Source of the DNA: Latrodectus hesperus
Lineage: Eukaryota; Arthropoda; Arachnida; Araneae; Theridiidae
Direction of reading: 5' to 3'
DNA: 64,000 bases
Assembly: GCA_037975125.1 (NCBI GenBank)
Contig: CM075857.1
Location: 68,155,899 to 68,219,898, forward strand
Shown here: in pieces, positions 1 through 12,081 of the stretch
How positions within the stretch are numbered: position 1 is the stretch's first letter
Layout: every line of letters starts with the position of its first letter
The notes under the pieces: model-generated
What the model was told of the DNA's origin: nothing
The model's database searches: none
Seen by the model: only the letters and a program-made list of their open reading frames with translations
Position numbers and translations under genes: made by a program

Positions 1-2274
1 AAGGAATTGGTTTTAAAAATCTTACTTTTTAACTTACACTTTCTTAGTAATATTTTCCAATTTTGGATAGTTGGTGCAATTTTTCTATTTATTTGTAAAA
101 AATTTAATTTTTTGTTCAATTTTCAATTAAAAAATCATGAACTATGCAATGATTTTCATGATAAATCTTTACATAAATAATTATCAGAAAATTTTAGTTT
201 CCTGTATTTATTTGTATCAATACTATTTTAGCATTTCATTATTATTATTTAATAATCCCAATTATAAGTTTTTCATAAGTATTTTTCAATTGGTTGGCTC
301 TAAGAAGCCTGAATTCTGTTTTTAGAGATAATCATATTTTATTAATAATAAAATATTTAAATACTAAATTTAAGAAATAAGTAGAAATTTTCTAAGAAAT
401 TCTCAGAGGAAAATAATCATAGGTATTGATATATAGGCAGAAGTAATTAAGAAAATAGCATATAAATTATTTATTTAGACATTAATTGATACAAATGTTT
501 TAATCTCATTTTAAGAAAATATGCTTTATTTTCCTTATTAATAAATTTGACAGTAAATAATGTATTAATTTATAAGTCCATAAAAATTAAAAATAAAACC
601 TTTCAAATTAAAAACCTTCCGGAAAGCGTTTTCTTAAAAGTACGTTCCTCTGAATCACAAAGATAGTCTGAAAATGAAAATTTCTTACTCATTCTTAAAT
701 TTTGAATTTATAAGTTTTGTATGTATCACATATATCTTATAACATCCCACACACATCCACAGTCTGAACTATTCTTCTAAATATAGTTTTATGAAGTAAT
801 TAAAATATTCATTAACCATAAAAGATATTTGATACTTTTTATTCGAAACTAGTCCTTATAAGAATTTGCTTATATAAATATAATTTCAATGACAGAACAA
901 AACTATTTTATATTATAAGTATCTTATAATATAATTATTAATGTATCTAATTTTATATATATTATAAATATCTTCAATTATTCTCAGTATAAGATAATTG
1001 AACTCTTTTTTCAACAAAAATATTTATATTATTAAAAAATGAAATCTTAATTTTCGATTTTTAAGTATATTTTTAGAAATATTTAGACATAAAAACAAAC
1101 AGTTGAATGCAAGCATCTTTCTCTTCAAGATGAAATAAAAATTTTGATCAGTTAAAAAAATATTAAGCCATTAGAAATAAGATAATTACAAATTTCAAGA
1201 TGGATGTATTTAAAAGAATGAAAGGGGTAATTTCAAATTCTCTTTGAATATTTAGACCATGATGTCCTATTTACTTACAATTTAAGTACTTACAATTCAG
1301 ATATGCTTTCATCATAATTGTAAGTATCAAATTAAGCCCAACTTATGTATAAAATTTTCAAAAAAACTCAATTACGATGAAACTCACCAAATCAGTCATC
1401 AGTTCATCATGTTTTATAATTTTTTCATTAACAACTATTTTGAGAGTTAAACTATTATTTCGTCTTATGCACGGCTACTAATTGCAATGAGCAGGAAAAA
1501 AATTAATTTAATTTCAAAATAGTTTTCTTATTTCTAAAACATACATTCCCAATCAGTTTTATTATAAATGAGTTGAGGGATGATTTTTTTCGTTGGCTTT
1601 TATATAATTAGTAAACACTTAGTACTTGAAGTAGAAGAAACTTTTGTTCAATAACAAAAAGCTTTAAACTTACTATATAGCTTATAGAAATTAATATTTG
1701 AAGGTATTATCTGATCTGTAAAAATTTTATTGCTGGCTGAATTTATCAATAACACAATTTTCTTTGAGATTTTTCTTTAATTACACTGTTTCGAAGTTTG
1801 ATCATTTTTGTTTCGTTTACGTTAAAACATTTTTTCTTCAACGTGCCGAATTAAAAAATCATTTTATAGTAATATTTTTCCATAGTATTTTCATAGAAGT
1901 ATTCTTCAATGTGATTCATACTATATATTTTAGCATTTCAGTACAAGTGTAAGATAACAATATTTGCTTATTCTAAAAAAGTCCCCAATTTAATTTATTT
2001 ATCAGGTACGTTTTAGATCAGTTGGTGCAGTGGTTTTTCGTAATTCATAAGTTATTTATATCAGTTTGGCGTTTTTATGTTTAAAATTCCAAAATTCTGG
2101 GAGAAAATATTCTTTTTAGATGTGTGCTTTTTATGCAAGTAATTAGCAAAGATAAAATGTTTTCGAATTCAACACGTTTTATCAAAATATATTTCCATCT
2201 ATATAACGTTGCTTGAAAATCCTATAATTCAGATTTGCTGAAATTTGAATTAAAACGTTGTTAGTTACTATATA
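1..2274. other. AT-rich non-coding stretch
   Basis: Very AT-rich sequence with short homopolymer and TA-rich runs. The longest open frames are about 60 codons of low-complexity Phe/Ile/Tyr-rich translation with no domain signature. I see no gene, repeat boundary or RNA gene here. Confidence 0.6.
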
Positions 2275-2284
2275 TTAATTTTCA
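2275..2284. repeat. Target-site duplication, left copy of LINE insertion
   Basis: The ten bases TTAATTTTCA occur here and again at 7219-7228, immediately outside the two ends of the R1-like LINE. A perfect direct repeat at both edges is the expected footprint of target-primed reverse transcription. Confidence 0.85.
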
Positions 2285-2373
2285 TCCTTCTTCTTCTTAG
2301 AGTTGGGTTTGTATGTCATTGGCACCTCTGCTTTTATCAGCATTTTGTACTATTAACTCCAAACCTAATGCTC

Positions 2374-5300
2374 CTAGTTCCAGTTGCTCGGGTCACCCAC
2401 TTTATTAATAAACTCCGATAACCCTTTAATGGAGTCTAGGTGTAACTCTTTAGTATGGATGATGCCTAAAGAAGTTAATCTAGGAAGGGCAAGAGCCTCG
2501 CATTCGTTAATGATCTGCTTGGCCATTTCCTCTTTTGTATAACATTTCCTGCAGATAGGGTCTTGCTGAAACAGTCCCATTTTATGGAGGTGTTTTCTGA
2601 AATAGTAGTGCCCAGTTATGAAGCCTACGATTAAACGTAACTTCTGCCTAGAGCATCTTAGAATTTCAGAGGCAATCCTTTCTGATGATCCACAGATCAT
2701 ACTTTTAGCGTGGGTTTGACCAGGAGTGTTGAGCCAAGCTTCATACATCTTCCGTTCTTCCCATCTAAGAACATTGGATTTTGCGGTCTTAAAATTGATC
2801 CCACAAAAAGGTTCTGCACCAAACGGGAGCAAAACACGATCCTTGTTTAGCAAGTTCATCAGCACTTTGCGCCCTGGCACCCATACAAGGATCACCTTGT
2901 TTCTAGTTGCCAGTTCTGTAAGAAGGTTTCTACATTCCAAAATCATTTAGATTTGATTTCGAAAGAACTGAGCGCTTTTAAAGCGGCTTGACTGTCACTA
3001 AAAATGAGAATCCGCTTACCGTGGTAGCCCTTCCTCGCATTTAGTCACAGACAGTGGATAATGGCAAAAACTTCTGCCTGGAAGACCGTAGCGTATCGCC
3101 CAATGCTTACAGATAGGCTGGTTCTTGGTGACACGCCACATACTCCCAGTCCTGAGAGGCTGTTTTTCAGTGATCCATTTGTGTACCAGATTAGATCTCC
3201 TGTTTTGGTTTTGAACATGTTGTTATCCCATTCGTCTCTAGTTGGAAAAACTATTTCAAATGTCCTTTCAAACTTGTATGACTTTTCCATGATGTTCGAA
3301 TGCATCAGGAAAGTAGGACCTTGAATTTTCCTGGTAATAACTCCTGTGCCCTTTGGCAACATGCTGGTCGTACCATTGGTTTTGTAACTTCATTCTATAT
3401 GCAGTCATTCTGGCAGTGCTGCAGATGAAGATGTCTAAAGGAGTCAGATCCAACATAACTTCCAATGCTCTGGTTGATGCGGTCGACATTGCTCCTTTGA
3501 TGCAGAGACAGGCCAGTCTTTTTAGACCTCCTAGTCTGTCAGTCACAGACTTCTGTTCCACCTTACGCCACTAGATCACACAAGCATATGTGAGAATGGG
3601 CCTGACAGTAGCTGTGTACATCCAAAACATCAGTTTTGGATGTAGACACCAGTTTTTACCAAGCATCCGCCTGCAAATCATAATGCTTTTCTTTGCTCGG
3701 TTAATTTTATCATCAATGTGCTTATTCCAGGTGAGTTTTTGGCTTAAATAAATGGCCAGATACTTCACCTCTGAAGCCACATTGATTTCAACATCAAAAA
3801 GTCTTCGTATGAAAAAACCCTTCCATTTCCTTTTGCGTGTAAAAGGTACAAGGTAGGTTTTCTGAGGATTAACCATCAGGTCCCTATCCATGCACCATTG
3901 ACCTACATAACTTAGAGCATCCTGCATGAGATGACAAGTTATGTCGAAATCTTTACCAAGGATTAGGATGGCAATGTCATCAGCATATCCTTGCGTATAG
4001 TAACCCTTATCATTTAGATTTTTTATAAGGCTATTTACAACTAGGTTCCAAAGTAATGGTGAGAGAACACCTCCTTGAGGACAACTTCTAGTAGTCTTTT
4101 TTTCAAATGATTCACCGAAGATGCTCATTTGTATACATCTCTTCAAAATTAAGGCCTCAATCCAAGTACACAGGGTCTGATTAATCCCTGCCTCTCAAAG
4201 TGCATTGAGGATGGATGGATGGGAAGTGTTATCAAAGGCACCTTGGATGTCGAGGAAAGTTGCCAAGGCAACTTCTTTTTGATCCAGAGTGGTTTCAATC
4301 TTAGAAATTAGCTGATGTAAAGCAGTTTCAGTAGATTTGCCGAGTTGATAGGCAAATTGAAGAGCATGCTAGGAACTGTTACTTCCCAAGTAATCTCTAA
4401 TTTGCCGATCATTGATTTTCAACATAATTTTAAGAAAGAATGAAGAAAGACTGATAGGTCTGTAAGACTTGGCCTGGTCATAGGTGTCCTTGCCAGGTTT
4501 AAGAATGAAAACAATCCTAGTATTCTGTCATATCTTTGGTATGTAACCCAGTGCTAAGCTAGCTCTGTAAATTCTAGTTACCACTGGTATGATAACGTCC
4601 TCTGCCTTCTGGATCATGATGGGCATAATTCCATCAGCCCCTGTTCTTTTTAGAGGTTTAAAGGCAGAGATTGCCCATTTAACATTGTTGTAGTTAACGA
4701 TATTTTTAGCGATGGTCTATTGATCGCTATTGACTCTTTGCAAAGAGCCAATGCAGTGCTCCCCTTCGTTGCTATAAATATCTCTAGCTCCTGATGAGTG
4801 GGTTTTGGTCATAATTTCCATAACCTCTTTTCCGGAAACAGCAAAATTACCCTCTTCGTCCTTTAAGGTGCCAACCAAAATAGGTTCATCTCTTTTGAGG
4901 AGTTTTTTTAGTCTAGCTCCTTCAGAGATAGAATCTATCTCTTGACAGAACTTCCTCCAGGAGTTAATTTTGCTTTTCCTAACACGTTTGTTATAATTAG
5001 TGAAAGCCGTTGTATAGTTCTCCCATTCACCATTTTTCTTGGCTTTATTAAAAAGTTTCTTAACATTTGCCCTTTCGGTTGTTAGAGAGTCATTCCACCA
5101 AGGACATTGGAGTTTAGCTCTCCTAGTGCGAATAGGGCAATTGTTATGATAAGAATCTAGAATACTACTACGCAGAAAGTCTGCTGTAACTTCTAGATCG
5201 TAGTTGTCTCTAATAGGCCTGTTCCCGAACTCAACCAACCCAGTCAAATCCTCCCGGAATTTCTTCCTGTCCGTCCTAACTGGGTCTCTAAACATGCGAT

Positions 5301-6008
5301 CCAGACACACATTAGAGTGAATTTCAAAATGGATGTTTTGATGGTCTGAGCTACAGAAGGTCTGCCATCTGCTTTCCAAATTTTGATATTTTTACTAATT
5401 AGCGTTGTCGCTATAGTAATGTCAATTACTTCACTTCGATTAGAAGTAATGAAAGTTGGTTCATTGCCCTCATTTAGATTATCTAACCCGTAATTTAGAA
5501 TGAATTCTAAAAGGCATTCACCTCTTTTATTTGTGTCCGTGCTTCCCCAGTCGACATGGTGAGCATTACAGTCTAGTCCTAGGACTACCTGTAAATTGTT
5601 GTCTCTGCAAAAGTTCATGAGTTTGTGCAGAGAATGGTCAGGTGGTGCCTTCTCTTCATAGGGCAGGTACACAGTGGCAAAAACAATTTCTCTGTCCCCT
5701 CCATCTATGTTGAGTCTGAATTTCACAGCTGCCAGGTTCCTAAGGATAAATTCTGAGAGGGGTAAAACCTCAATGTTTTTATGTAAAAGTATGCAAGTTC
5801 TAGCATTACTATTGGTACAATAGATAAGATTACCTTTAGTTCCTTTGAGGCCACTGATACTCCCCCTAATCAGCCAGGGTTCTTGAATCAGGATCAGATG
5901 TATATCCCCAGCAAGGAACTTCTTACTGAGGTTAGGGGTACCACTTCTACTGTGGTGGAGGTTGGCTTGAACTACATTCACCCCCACCAGCAGGAGCGGG
6001 TTTGTCAA
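2374..6008 (-). pseudogene. LINE ORF2: endonuclease-reverse transcriptase-RNase H, broken
   Basis: The likely start is the ATG at 6008, which overlaps the end of ORF1 in another frame. The N-terminal endonuclease begins with a QANLHHS motif, followed by an IQEPW motif and the closing Ser-Asp-His at about 5341-5349. A frameshift near 5350-5390 separates the two endonuclease frames. The RT region follows: KPGKD and a YRPISL-like motif near 4455-4505, PQGGVLSPLLWN, and a YADD box at 3976-3987. The RNase H part has Tyr-Thr-Asn-Gly where Tyr-Thr-Asp-Gly is usual, AEVFAI, and SDSQAAL near 3000. The C-terminus (2374-2946) has a C-x2-C-x(n)-C knuckle with Gln where His is usual. In-frame stops occur, for example just past the endonuclease, within the RT palm region and on both sides of the SDSQ motif. 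Family function: nicks target DNA and copies element RNA in place. This copy is inactive. Confidence 0.88.
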
Positions 6009-6930
6009 GTACTTTTGCCTGCACTTCGTGAAGTCCGATATAAAACTTATATACCCTTACACCAAGTATGGCAGCATCTAGTTCGGGTACACTAAGAACG
6101 ATGGTCTGCCCAGCTGGGTCATTCTTGATGTTAAGAACGTTCCACTCCGTTGGAGTGACCCCACCGTTCTGTAACGCGATTTTCCTCAGGACCTCTTTAG
6201 GCACCAGTTTGCTGCAAATTTTCAGCAGTTTTGCAATTATCTTGGTGGTTCTGACAAGTTTCCTTGCCTCACCCACCAAGATTTTTTGCTCCTGCCAGGG
6301 GCTTATGTCACTGACAGTCTATTCCAGCCACTTTCAGCTCCCCAGATCTGCACAGTTGACAATGAGTTCCCCATTCTCAGTTTACAGGATAGGAAGGAAA
6401 GCCTCCTCATTCCTTCCTATTTTCTCAGTTAACGAGAATTCCAGATCGAAGGCCTGTTCCTCTGTTAGCCGTTTTTCCGGATGGCCCTCTATGAGCACAG
6501 ACATCTTGACCGCCGTGAGAGCTGCCCTGTAGGTAAATCCTCCAGGTCCTTCTCTCTTGGCCGCCTTTCCGGCCTTGCTCTGGTCCATCTGGTTGGCGGG
6601 ACGCTTCTCGCCTTTGGTTGCCTTGGGTTTTTCAACCCAAGTCCTCTCGGCGATTTTGCGTTCCTTCACAAGCTTCTTTTTCTGGGCACCAGAAAAGCTT
6701 GACTCTTTTTAAGCTTGATTCCGATCAGAGAGTCAGTCGTGCTAGCGATAGCTTCCTGACTCTCACCAGAAGAAGATAGTTTGGAGGTCATTTCTACCTC
6801 CTGTGAAGGATTCATTGCGGCCCCTTCACTAGATTGCCTCTGGGTTCCCTTGTCTTTTTCAGCAAGGTATACTTCAGAGGCTTCACCTACTTATGCAGAA
6901 AGGTTTGTGATTTCTGTTTTTTCGCCATAA
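5947..6930 (-). pseudogene. LINE ORF1 (nucleic-acid-binding type), broken
   Basis: Upstream of and overlapping ORF2 on the minus strand. A possible start is the ATG near 6927, but a stop follows after about 13 codons, and at least one frameshift and two further stops lie between there and the intact C-terminal frame (5947-6279). The N-terminal part is Ser/Thr/Glu-rich and then basic (Lys/Arg-rich, 6560-6680). A conserved-looking globular segment then contains GGFTYRAAL, ALQNGGVTPTEWNVL and a Gly/Ser/Pro-rich tail. It resembles arthropod R1-type ORF1 proteins, whose role is to bind element RNA. I see no CCHC knuckles in this copy. The assignment rests mainly on its position and on these recognisable segments. 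Confidence 0.72.
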
Positions 6931-7218
6931 AATAACAATTAATTAATAGGCTAAGGTAATACAACAGTCCACCCAGCATTGCCTGAGTTACTGGGTAAAG
7001 CAAAAAAAGCTCTAGAAGTTCGCCAGGCAACTAGAGGTTCCGTTAAGACACCATTACCGCTGTGCCAAATAGCCCTAGGTACGGGTCGCATAACACCAGG
7101 GTTTACGGGGGCTGTTTCGCGGCCTCTGATTCTATATTCAAGGCTATCCTGTCATTCCTACAGGACGTTCGGTGATCCACCACCTGCCGACGCGCCTGGA
7201 TGCTGCTCAGGCCCCAGG
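6931..7218 (-). other. LINE 5' untranslated leader
   Basis: G+C-rich sequence between the ORF1 start region and the right target duplication. In LINEs this region carries the internal promoter. The abrupt change to AT-rich DNA at 7219 marks the 5' end of the element. Confidence 0.65.
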
Positions 7219-7228
7219 TTAATTTTCA
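7219..7228. repeat. Target-site duplication, right copy of LINE insertion
   Basis: TTAATTTTCA, identical to 2275-2284. Confidence 0.85.
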
Positions 7229-7353
7229 ATAGTATTATATATAAGGATTGTAATTTTTCAAGTTTTCCAATCTTTAAACATGAATTTGACCAATTTCCTA
7301 TTTTTTTCAAAATACTATTAAAAATTTATATTATTAATATAAATTTTAATTTA

Positions 7354-7392
7354 ATGGTTACTTAAAATTAATTATTAATTTTAAGTAACCAT
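7354..7392. repeat. Perfect palindrome (19-bp arms, 1-nt centre)
   Basis: The arms at 7354-7372 and 7374-7392 are exact reverse complements around a single T at 7373. It lies between the LINE insertion and the mariner pseudogene and could be a cruciform-forming site or a remnant of a transposon end. Confidence 0.8.
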
Positions 7393-7478
7393 GACAACAA
7401 GTTTTTGTTACACGAGGTTTCCGTAAGTCTTTTGTCTACAATTTTGTATCATACACGATAAAATAAACTGCTTCTGAA

Positions 7479-8405
7479 ATGGAGAGCCAAAAAATACATA
7501 TTGTCATGTGATGCTTTGGAAATTTAAACAAGGCAATAGTACTAAGGTGACAGCAGAAAAAATATGTAAACATTATGGTGAAGGATTGATAACTGATTGA
7601 GCAGTTAAAAATGGTTTCTTAAAATTCCGTTCTGGAGTTATGACTTTAAAGGACGAACCCAGGGCGGGATGTCCTTTTGACTTCGACAACAATATTTTAA
7701 AGGCAGTATTGGAGCAAAATCCACGTCAATCGTCAAGATGTATAGGAAAAAAAAGTTGAATATATCGCAATCAACCGTTATCCGCCATTTTGAGAAACTA
7801 GTGAAAGTCAGCAAGTTAGGCGTATGGGTAATTACAATCTCAGTGAACCGAATAAAGAAGATCACATGTCAATCGCATAAATTTGCTCTCACGGGTGCAA
7901 ATATATATTTTTTTAAGCAAGGTTGTAACAGGCGATTAAAAATGGGGTACTTACGAGAATATAGTCCGTAAAAGACAGTGATTTGATAAGGATGAAGCAC
8001 CTTTACCAAATCTGATTGCTAACATCCATGGCAAAAAATCTTTTTGTGTGTATGACGGGATTGTTGAGGAATAATTTACCACGAGTTGTTTAAGCCAAAT
8101 TTAACAATTACTGCTTATAAATTTGTTCAGCAGCTGCAAAGTGTTCAAGAAAAACTCCGTGAATAGCACCCCCCACTCGTCAATCGCAAAAATGTCAACT
8201 TTCTACACAACAATGCGTGATCACAAACAGCAAAGGTGATTAAAGGAAAATTTCTACAGCTTGGATGGTCTGTTTTAATACATCCTTCTTACTCCCCAGA
8301 TCTTGATGGAACAGACTACCACCTTTTATGTTACTACCAATCTACAAAACCACGCTTGTTGTCGAACTGCCAGGAAGAGGAAAACATCATAAATTATTGT
8401 AATTT
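7479..8405 (+). pseudogene. Mariner (DD34D) transposase pseudogene
   Basis: The start at the ATG at 7479 reads MESQKIHI, a typical mariner N-terminus. The N-terminal helix-turn-helix region contains AVKNGFLKFRSG and SQSTVIRHFEKL. The catalytic region keeps VVTGD (first Asp, 7934-7936), but the following Glu codon is a stop. The second catalytic Asp is Asn (8209-8211), in an HNNA context, followed by a stop at 8218-8220. The third Asp is intact at 8314-8316 (TDYH), 34 residues from the second, the classic mariner spacing. The first and second catalytic blocks are in different frames, so there is at least one indel. The C-terminus fades after the ENII motif near 8390. I could not find terminal inverted repeats. 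Inactive copy. Confidence 0.88.
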
Positions 8406-10588
8406 TTTTATTTAATGAGATCACACAAAATAAATATCTGATAAAGAAACGGAAGTTACTTATGGCTTGAGCTATGTGTGTGTGTGTGTGTGTCAGTGTG
8501 TAACAAGTATCCGTTGTAGTGAAATTATTCTTTGTATTAATATTATTCAGTAAACAATTGGTAATACAAATTTTCAATTTTAAAAAGAAAGCAATCGAAA
8601 TTTTTAGATCACATAGAAGTTAGTTACCTTTTTACGGGAAAAAGATTAGAAAAATGTCTACAATTGTTTTACATTAATTTTCCTTATAGCGGAAGAGCAT
8701 TTTTCATTCTCATATTGAATTGTCAAGTAATTTCCAAATTTGCAAACTAATTTAGTATTTACAATTGTTTGTTTATTTAGAATAAAACAGCTTTTCTGCT
8801 TATACTTCTTACAGTAGGCACTTTAAAGTAATTTCTGTGTTCAATTTTAAATGTCCTTATGATTAGTTTCAATATAATTTGCATTTTAATTTTAACGTAA
8901 TTTTAGTTCTTCATAATAATATTTATCATAAAACCAGTTCAGATGTTTTTGAATGAAATTTTCTTCGAGAACCCAAAGGAATAATATTTTTTGAATAAAA
9001 TTACAGTAATGTATAAATAAACATGACAATGTAAGAATTCTATGAATTATTTTTATTACAGAATTATAAGTTTCTGACATTTAAATATATTTAATATTCT
9101 TTTTATAAGAACTGTTATTTATTATTATTATAACTGAGATTTTTAAGAAACCAAACGCTTCACAAGAAAGATTTTTTCGAGTCGTAAAATTGATGAATGC
9201 TTTTAAATACAATTACAAAAGATGCAATTAATATGAGTCATTAAAATGAGTTTTTAATTTTGATAAAAACAACGTTTAGGCATTTTTAATCAAAAATTTT
9301 AAGACAAATTCTATTGATCTAAGATATTAATTGCTTTAAATAATAACTGCTGAAGGATGCATGAATATTGTAAATTTAAATAACATTGGAATTATATTCA
9401 AGCAAAAATATGAATTTCGAATAGAGGAGTACAAATAACTTATCAATATATTAATTGTTATACTTTTAAAATATTTTGTTAGAATATGGTAAAGGAATAA
9501 TAAGAAATAAAAACTGATACATTCTCAATCACGCTGTTTTCTTACATAGAATAATTTTAAATACCAATATCTGAATATAATAACTAATATTTTTCTACAT
9601 TTATAAGAAAATAATTGTTGAACTTACACTTTTATACTATTTATAAATATACTTTACATAAATTTTCCAAAACGTAATAAGGGCATGATTTTAAATTTTT
9701 TAAAAGTATCATATCGATAATTAAGAATACTTTAACAATGTTTAAAAAAAAAGAAATCCAAATCTAAAAATATTTGCAGAAACATTTGGTTTCTTGTAAA
9801 AAAAACATACTTCATTCCACTAGTTCAGAGAAAATAAAAGGAAATATTAAATTAATTAACCAAATATTTCAGTATTATTTTGATTTCATATTTAGGAATG
9901 AAGTCATGAAATTAAAAGCTCTGCTTAGTACATTTATTTTCTCATGTGTAACCAAACTTGAAATTTTTCATAAGCAATAGTTTTAAATACAGTTTTTTAA
10001 CCTTAAGAGCAAAATGATAAATTATTAATTCTTTCAACATTTTTTTTCCTTAATAAATTACAAAATCTAGAACAAAAGAATAGAAAGTTTTAATTTCCCA
10101 TGAGTATATTTTAATACACAAATATTTAATGAGTAGAAAAGTTTTTAAATATTTTTTAAGAAAAAAACTAATTATTTTGAAAATAATGTCAAAAATTTAT
10201 TAATTTTTATTTTTTTAAAAGTTTATACTTTAAATATAATTTCTGCGAGAACCTATAATTCGTAAAAAATCAAACACAATTTCTATAATGACACTATGAT
10301 AAATATTTGAAATATAATTTTGTTCATTTATATTTATAATATACATTTATTAAATAAAATATTTCCTTATTAAACATAAATACATGTATACAGTTACAGA
10401 CTCATGTGTGAAATCTGGTTATTTATGATGCATAAAGAAACTAGAAGTTCACAAAAATTCATGATAATTTTTAATCAATATAACATTTTGAAATGTAAGT
10501 TTATATGGTATTTCCAAACATGTGACGTAAAATACACAGATATACAAAAACATTCAGCCGGTGAGGAAATTATATTTTAAAGTAATAA
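8406..10588. other. AT-rich non-coding stretch with short (TG)n tract
   Basis: Apart from a (TG)n run near 8474-8493 I see no feature. Open frames are short and of AT-driven composition. Confidence 0.55.
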
Positions 10589-10590
10589 TA

Positions 10591-10752
10591 CAGGGTTAGC
10601 AAGAAATAAGTTTCCCACTTCAGAGGGCTGTAGAATACGTTCTATTTGTCCAAATGAGTTAAAATTTGAACTACAGATAATTCAAATATTGCGTTTGACA
10701 TTTATTTAAAATAAATAATAATACAAAATTTCGCCGATAGATGGCGCTGTAA
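10591..10752 (+). repeat. Left terminal inverted repeat
   Basis: Reverse-complement match to 12037-12196, covering CAGGGTTAGC at the tip and GATAGATGGCGCTGTAA at the inner edge. The G+C-rich inner block is a plausible second transposase-binding site. Confidence 0.93.
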
Positions 10753-10884
10753 CACTAATGGTACATATTTGCATATACTGAAAATATGAAAAGTCATTTG
10801 CTTTACAGCGCATGCCTATTAGCATTATCTTTGGGTAAAAAGAAGTCGGATTCTGAACGAGCATTAGTTACTTCTCTGGACATC

Positions 10885-12081
10885 ATGCCTTCTTTGCAAG
10901 AAAAAGCGCTACTTGTAAAATTGCTCTACCAGAATCAGCAGAACTCCGTTGCAGCTGTAAAAGAATTTCACCGTATGAAGCAGATACGAAGAGATCCAAT
11001 GTCTCCATGTGCGTTACGCAAGATGATGCAAAAATTTGAAAGAACTGGACAACTTGCAATTCTTCCCGGTAGAGGACGAAAGCCAATCCAGTCTTCTAGC
11101 GTCGAAAATGTGGCTACCGCGGTCGTTGAAGTCAGCAGTCAGTCGCCGGATGGTAGTGTCAGTGTTCCAGTTGTTTCCCGTGTATTGGATATGCCGTATT
11201 TCACTGTACGAAAAATCTTACAGCGGATTTTGCATTTTTATCCCTACAAAATCAAGCCTCTGCACTTGTTGCAGGATGGGGACTCAGGGGTTCGTAAAAC
11301 TTTTGCACTTCAGTTCCTTTCTCGAATGGTGGTTGACGTCACTTGGCCATGGAATATTCTGTGTACTGATGAAGCCCAGTTTCAACTTAATGGGCAAGTC
11401 AACACCCACAATTGTTGAATTTGGGCAGCGGAAAACCCTCGCTCTATCCAGGAAAAACCCTTGCATCCTGAAAAAGTGTCAGTATGGTGTGGGTTTACGG
11501 GTACTTTTGTGATTGGACCGTATTTTTTTGAAGAGATAACTGGAATCAAAACCTGTTCGATCACAGGAAAACGGTACCAAGATATGCTGAGGGATTTTGT
11601 AATTCCACAACTTCAGCAGCGTGGATGCCTTCAGGACATCATTTTCATGCAGGATGGCGCACCTCCTCATATTGATCCGCGTGTAAAGCAACTGCTAAGA
11701 CAGCATTTTATTGAGGCACGGGTTATCAGCCGTCATTTCCCTACGGCATGGCCTCCTCGTTCGCCGGATATCAGCCCCTGCGACTTTTGGTTGTGAGATT
11801 TTTTGAAGGACAATGTCTACCGCAAAAGGCCAGCATCTGTACCAGATCTAAAGGACAGCATTCGGCGCCATATCCTTGATATTCTGACAAAGTCACTCCG
11901 GTCTGCTGTCGAAAATATGGTTTTGCGATTAGAGCACATTGTTGAAAATGAAGGGGACATATTGAACAGTTATAATGTTACTTTTTTATTATTATTATTT
12001 AACATTTATAAAGCATGTCAAATGTTTTTATTTGTATTACAGCGCCATCTATCGGCGAAATTTTGTACTAATTTTTTTTAA
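10885..12081 (+). pseudogene. Transposase with DUF4817-like N-terminus and wide D-D spacing; two stop codons
   Basis: I chose the ATG at 10885 (MPSLQEKA) because the helix-turn-helix similarity starts there; an in-frame ATG lies upstream at 10786. The N-terminal half resembles the helix-turn-helix (DUF4817-like) domain of arthropod transposases, with ALRKMMQKFERTGQ and PGRGRKP. The catalytic core has CTDEAQF (Asp 11368-11370), MQDGAPPH (Asp 11653-11655) and SPDISPCDFW (Asp 11782-11784). By my count 42 residues lie between the second and third Asp, against 34 in classic mariners. The frame is continuous except for TGA at 11416-11418, where relatives have Arg, and TGA at 11794-11796, where relatives have Trp. 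Both are explained by one transition each. The frame runs on to 12081, inside the right inverted repeat, so the true C-terminus may be shorter. Confidence 0.9.

Larger units (their letters stand above)
2285..7218 (-). mobile_element. Full-length decayed R1/I-group non-LTR retrotransposon (LINE)
   Basis: A 4.9-kb insertion on the minus strand, with its 5' end near 7218 and its 3' end near 2285. It has a G+C-rich 5' leader, an ORF1, and an ORF2 with apurinic-type endonuclease, reverse transcriptase, RNase H and a C-terminal Cys-rich knuckle. The 3' end is a short AAG-type repeat (read on the minus strand) rather than a long poly(A). It is bounded by a perfect 10-bp target duplication, so the copy appears full length and not 5'-truncated. 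Base composition drops sharply to AT-rich sequence at both edges. Domain order and the RNase H domain fit the R1/I group of LINEs; I cannot assign the clade without a tree. Multiple stops and frameshifts show it is dead. Confidence 0.88.

Noticed and set aside
2726..3324. Plus-strand frames of 74-87 codons inside the LINE
   Set aside because: They are antisense shadows of the minus-strand ORF2.
11036..11512. 158-codon plus-strand frame overlapping the transposase
   Set aside because: Out-of-frame shadow; the catalytic motifs lie in the other frame.
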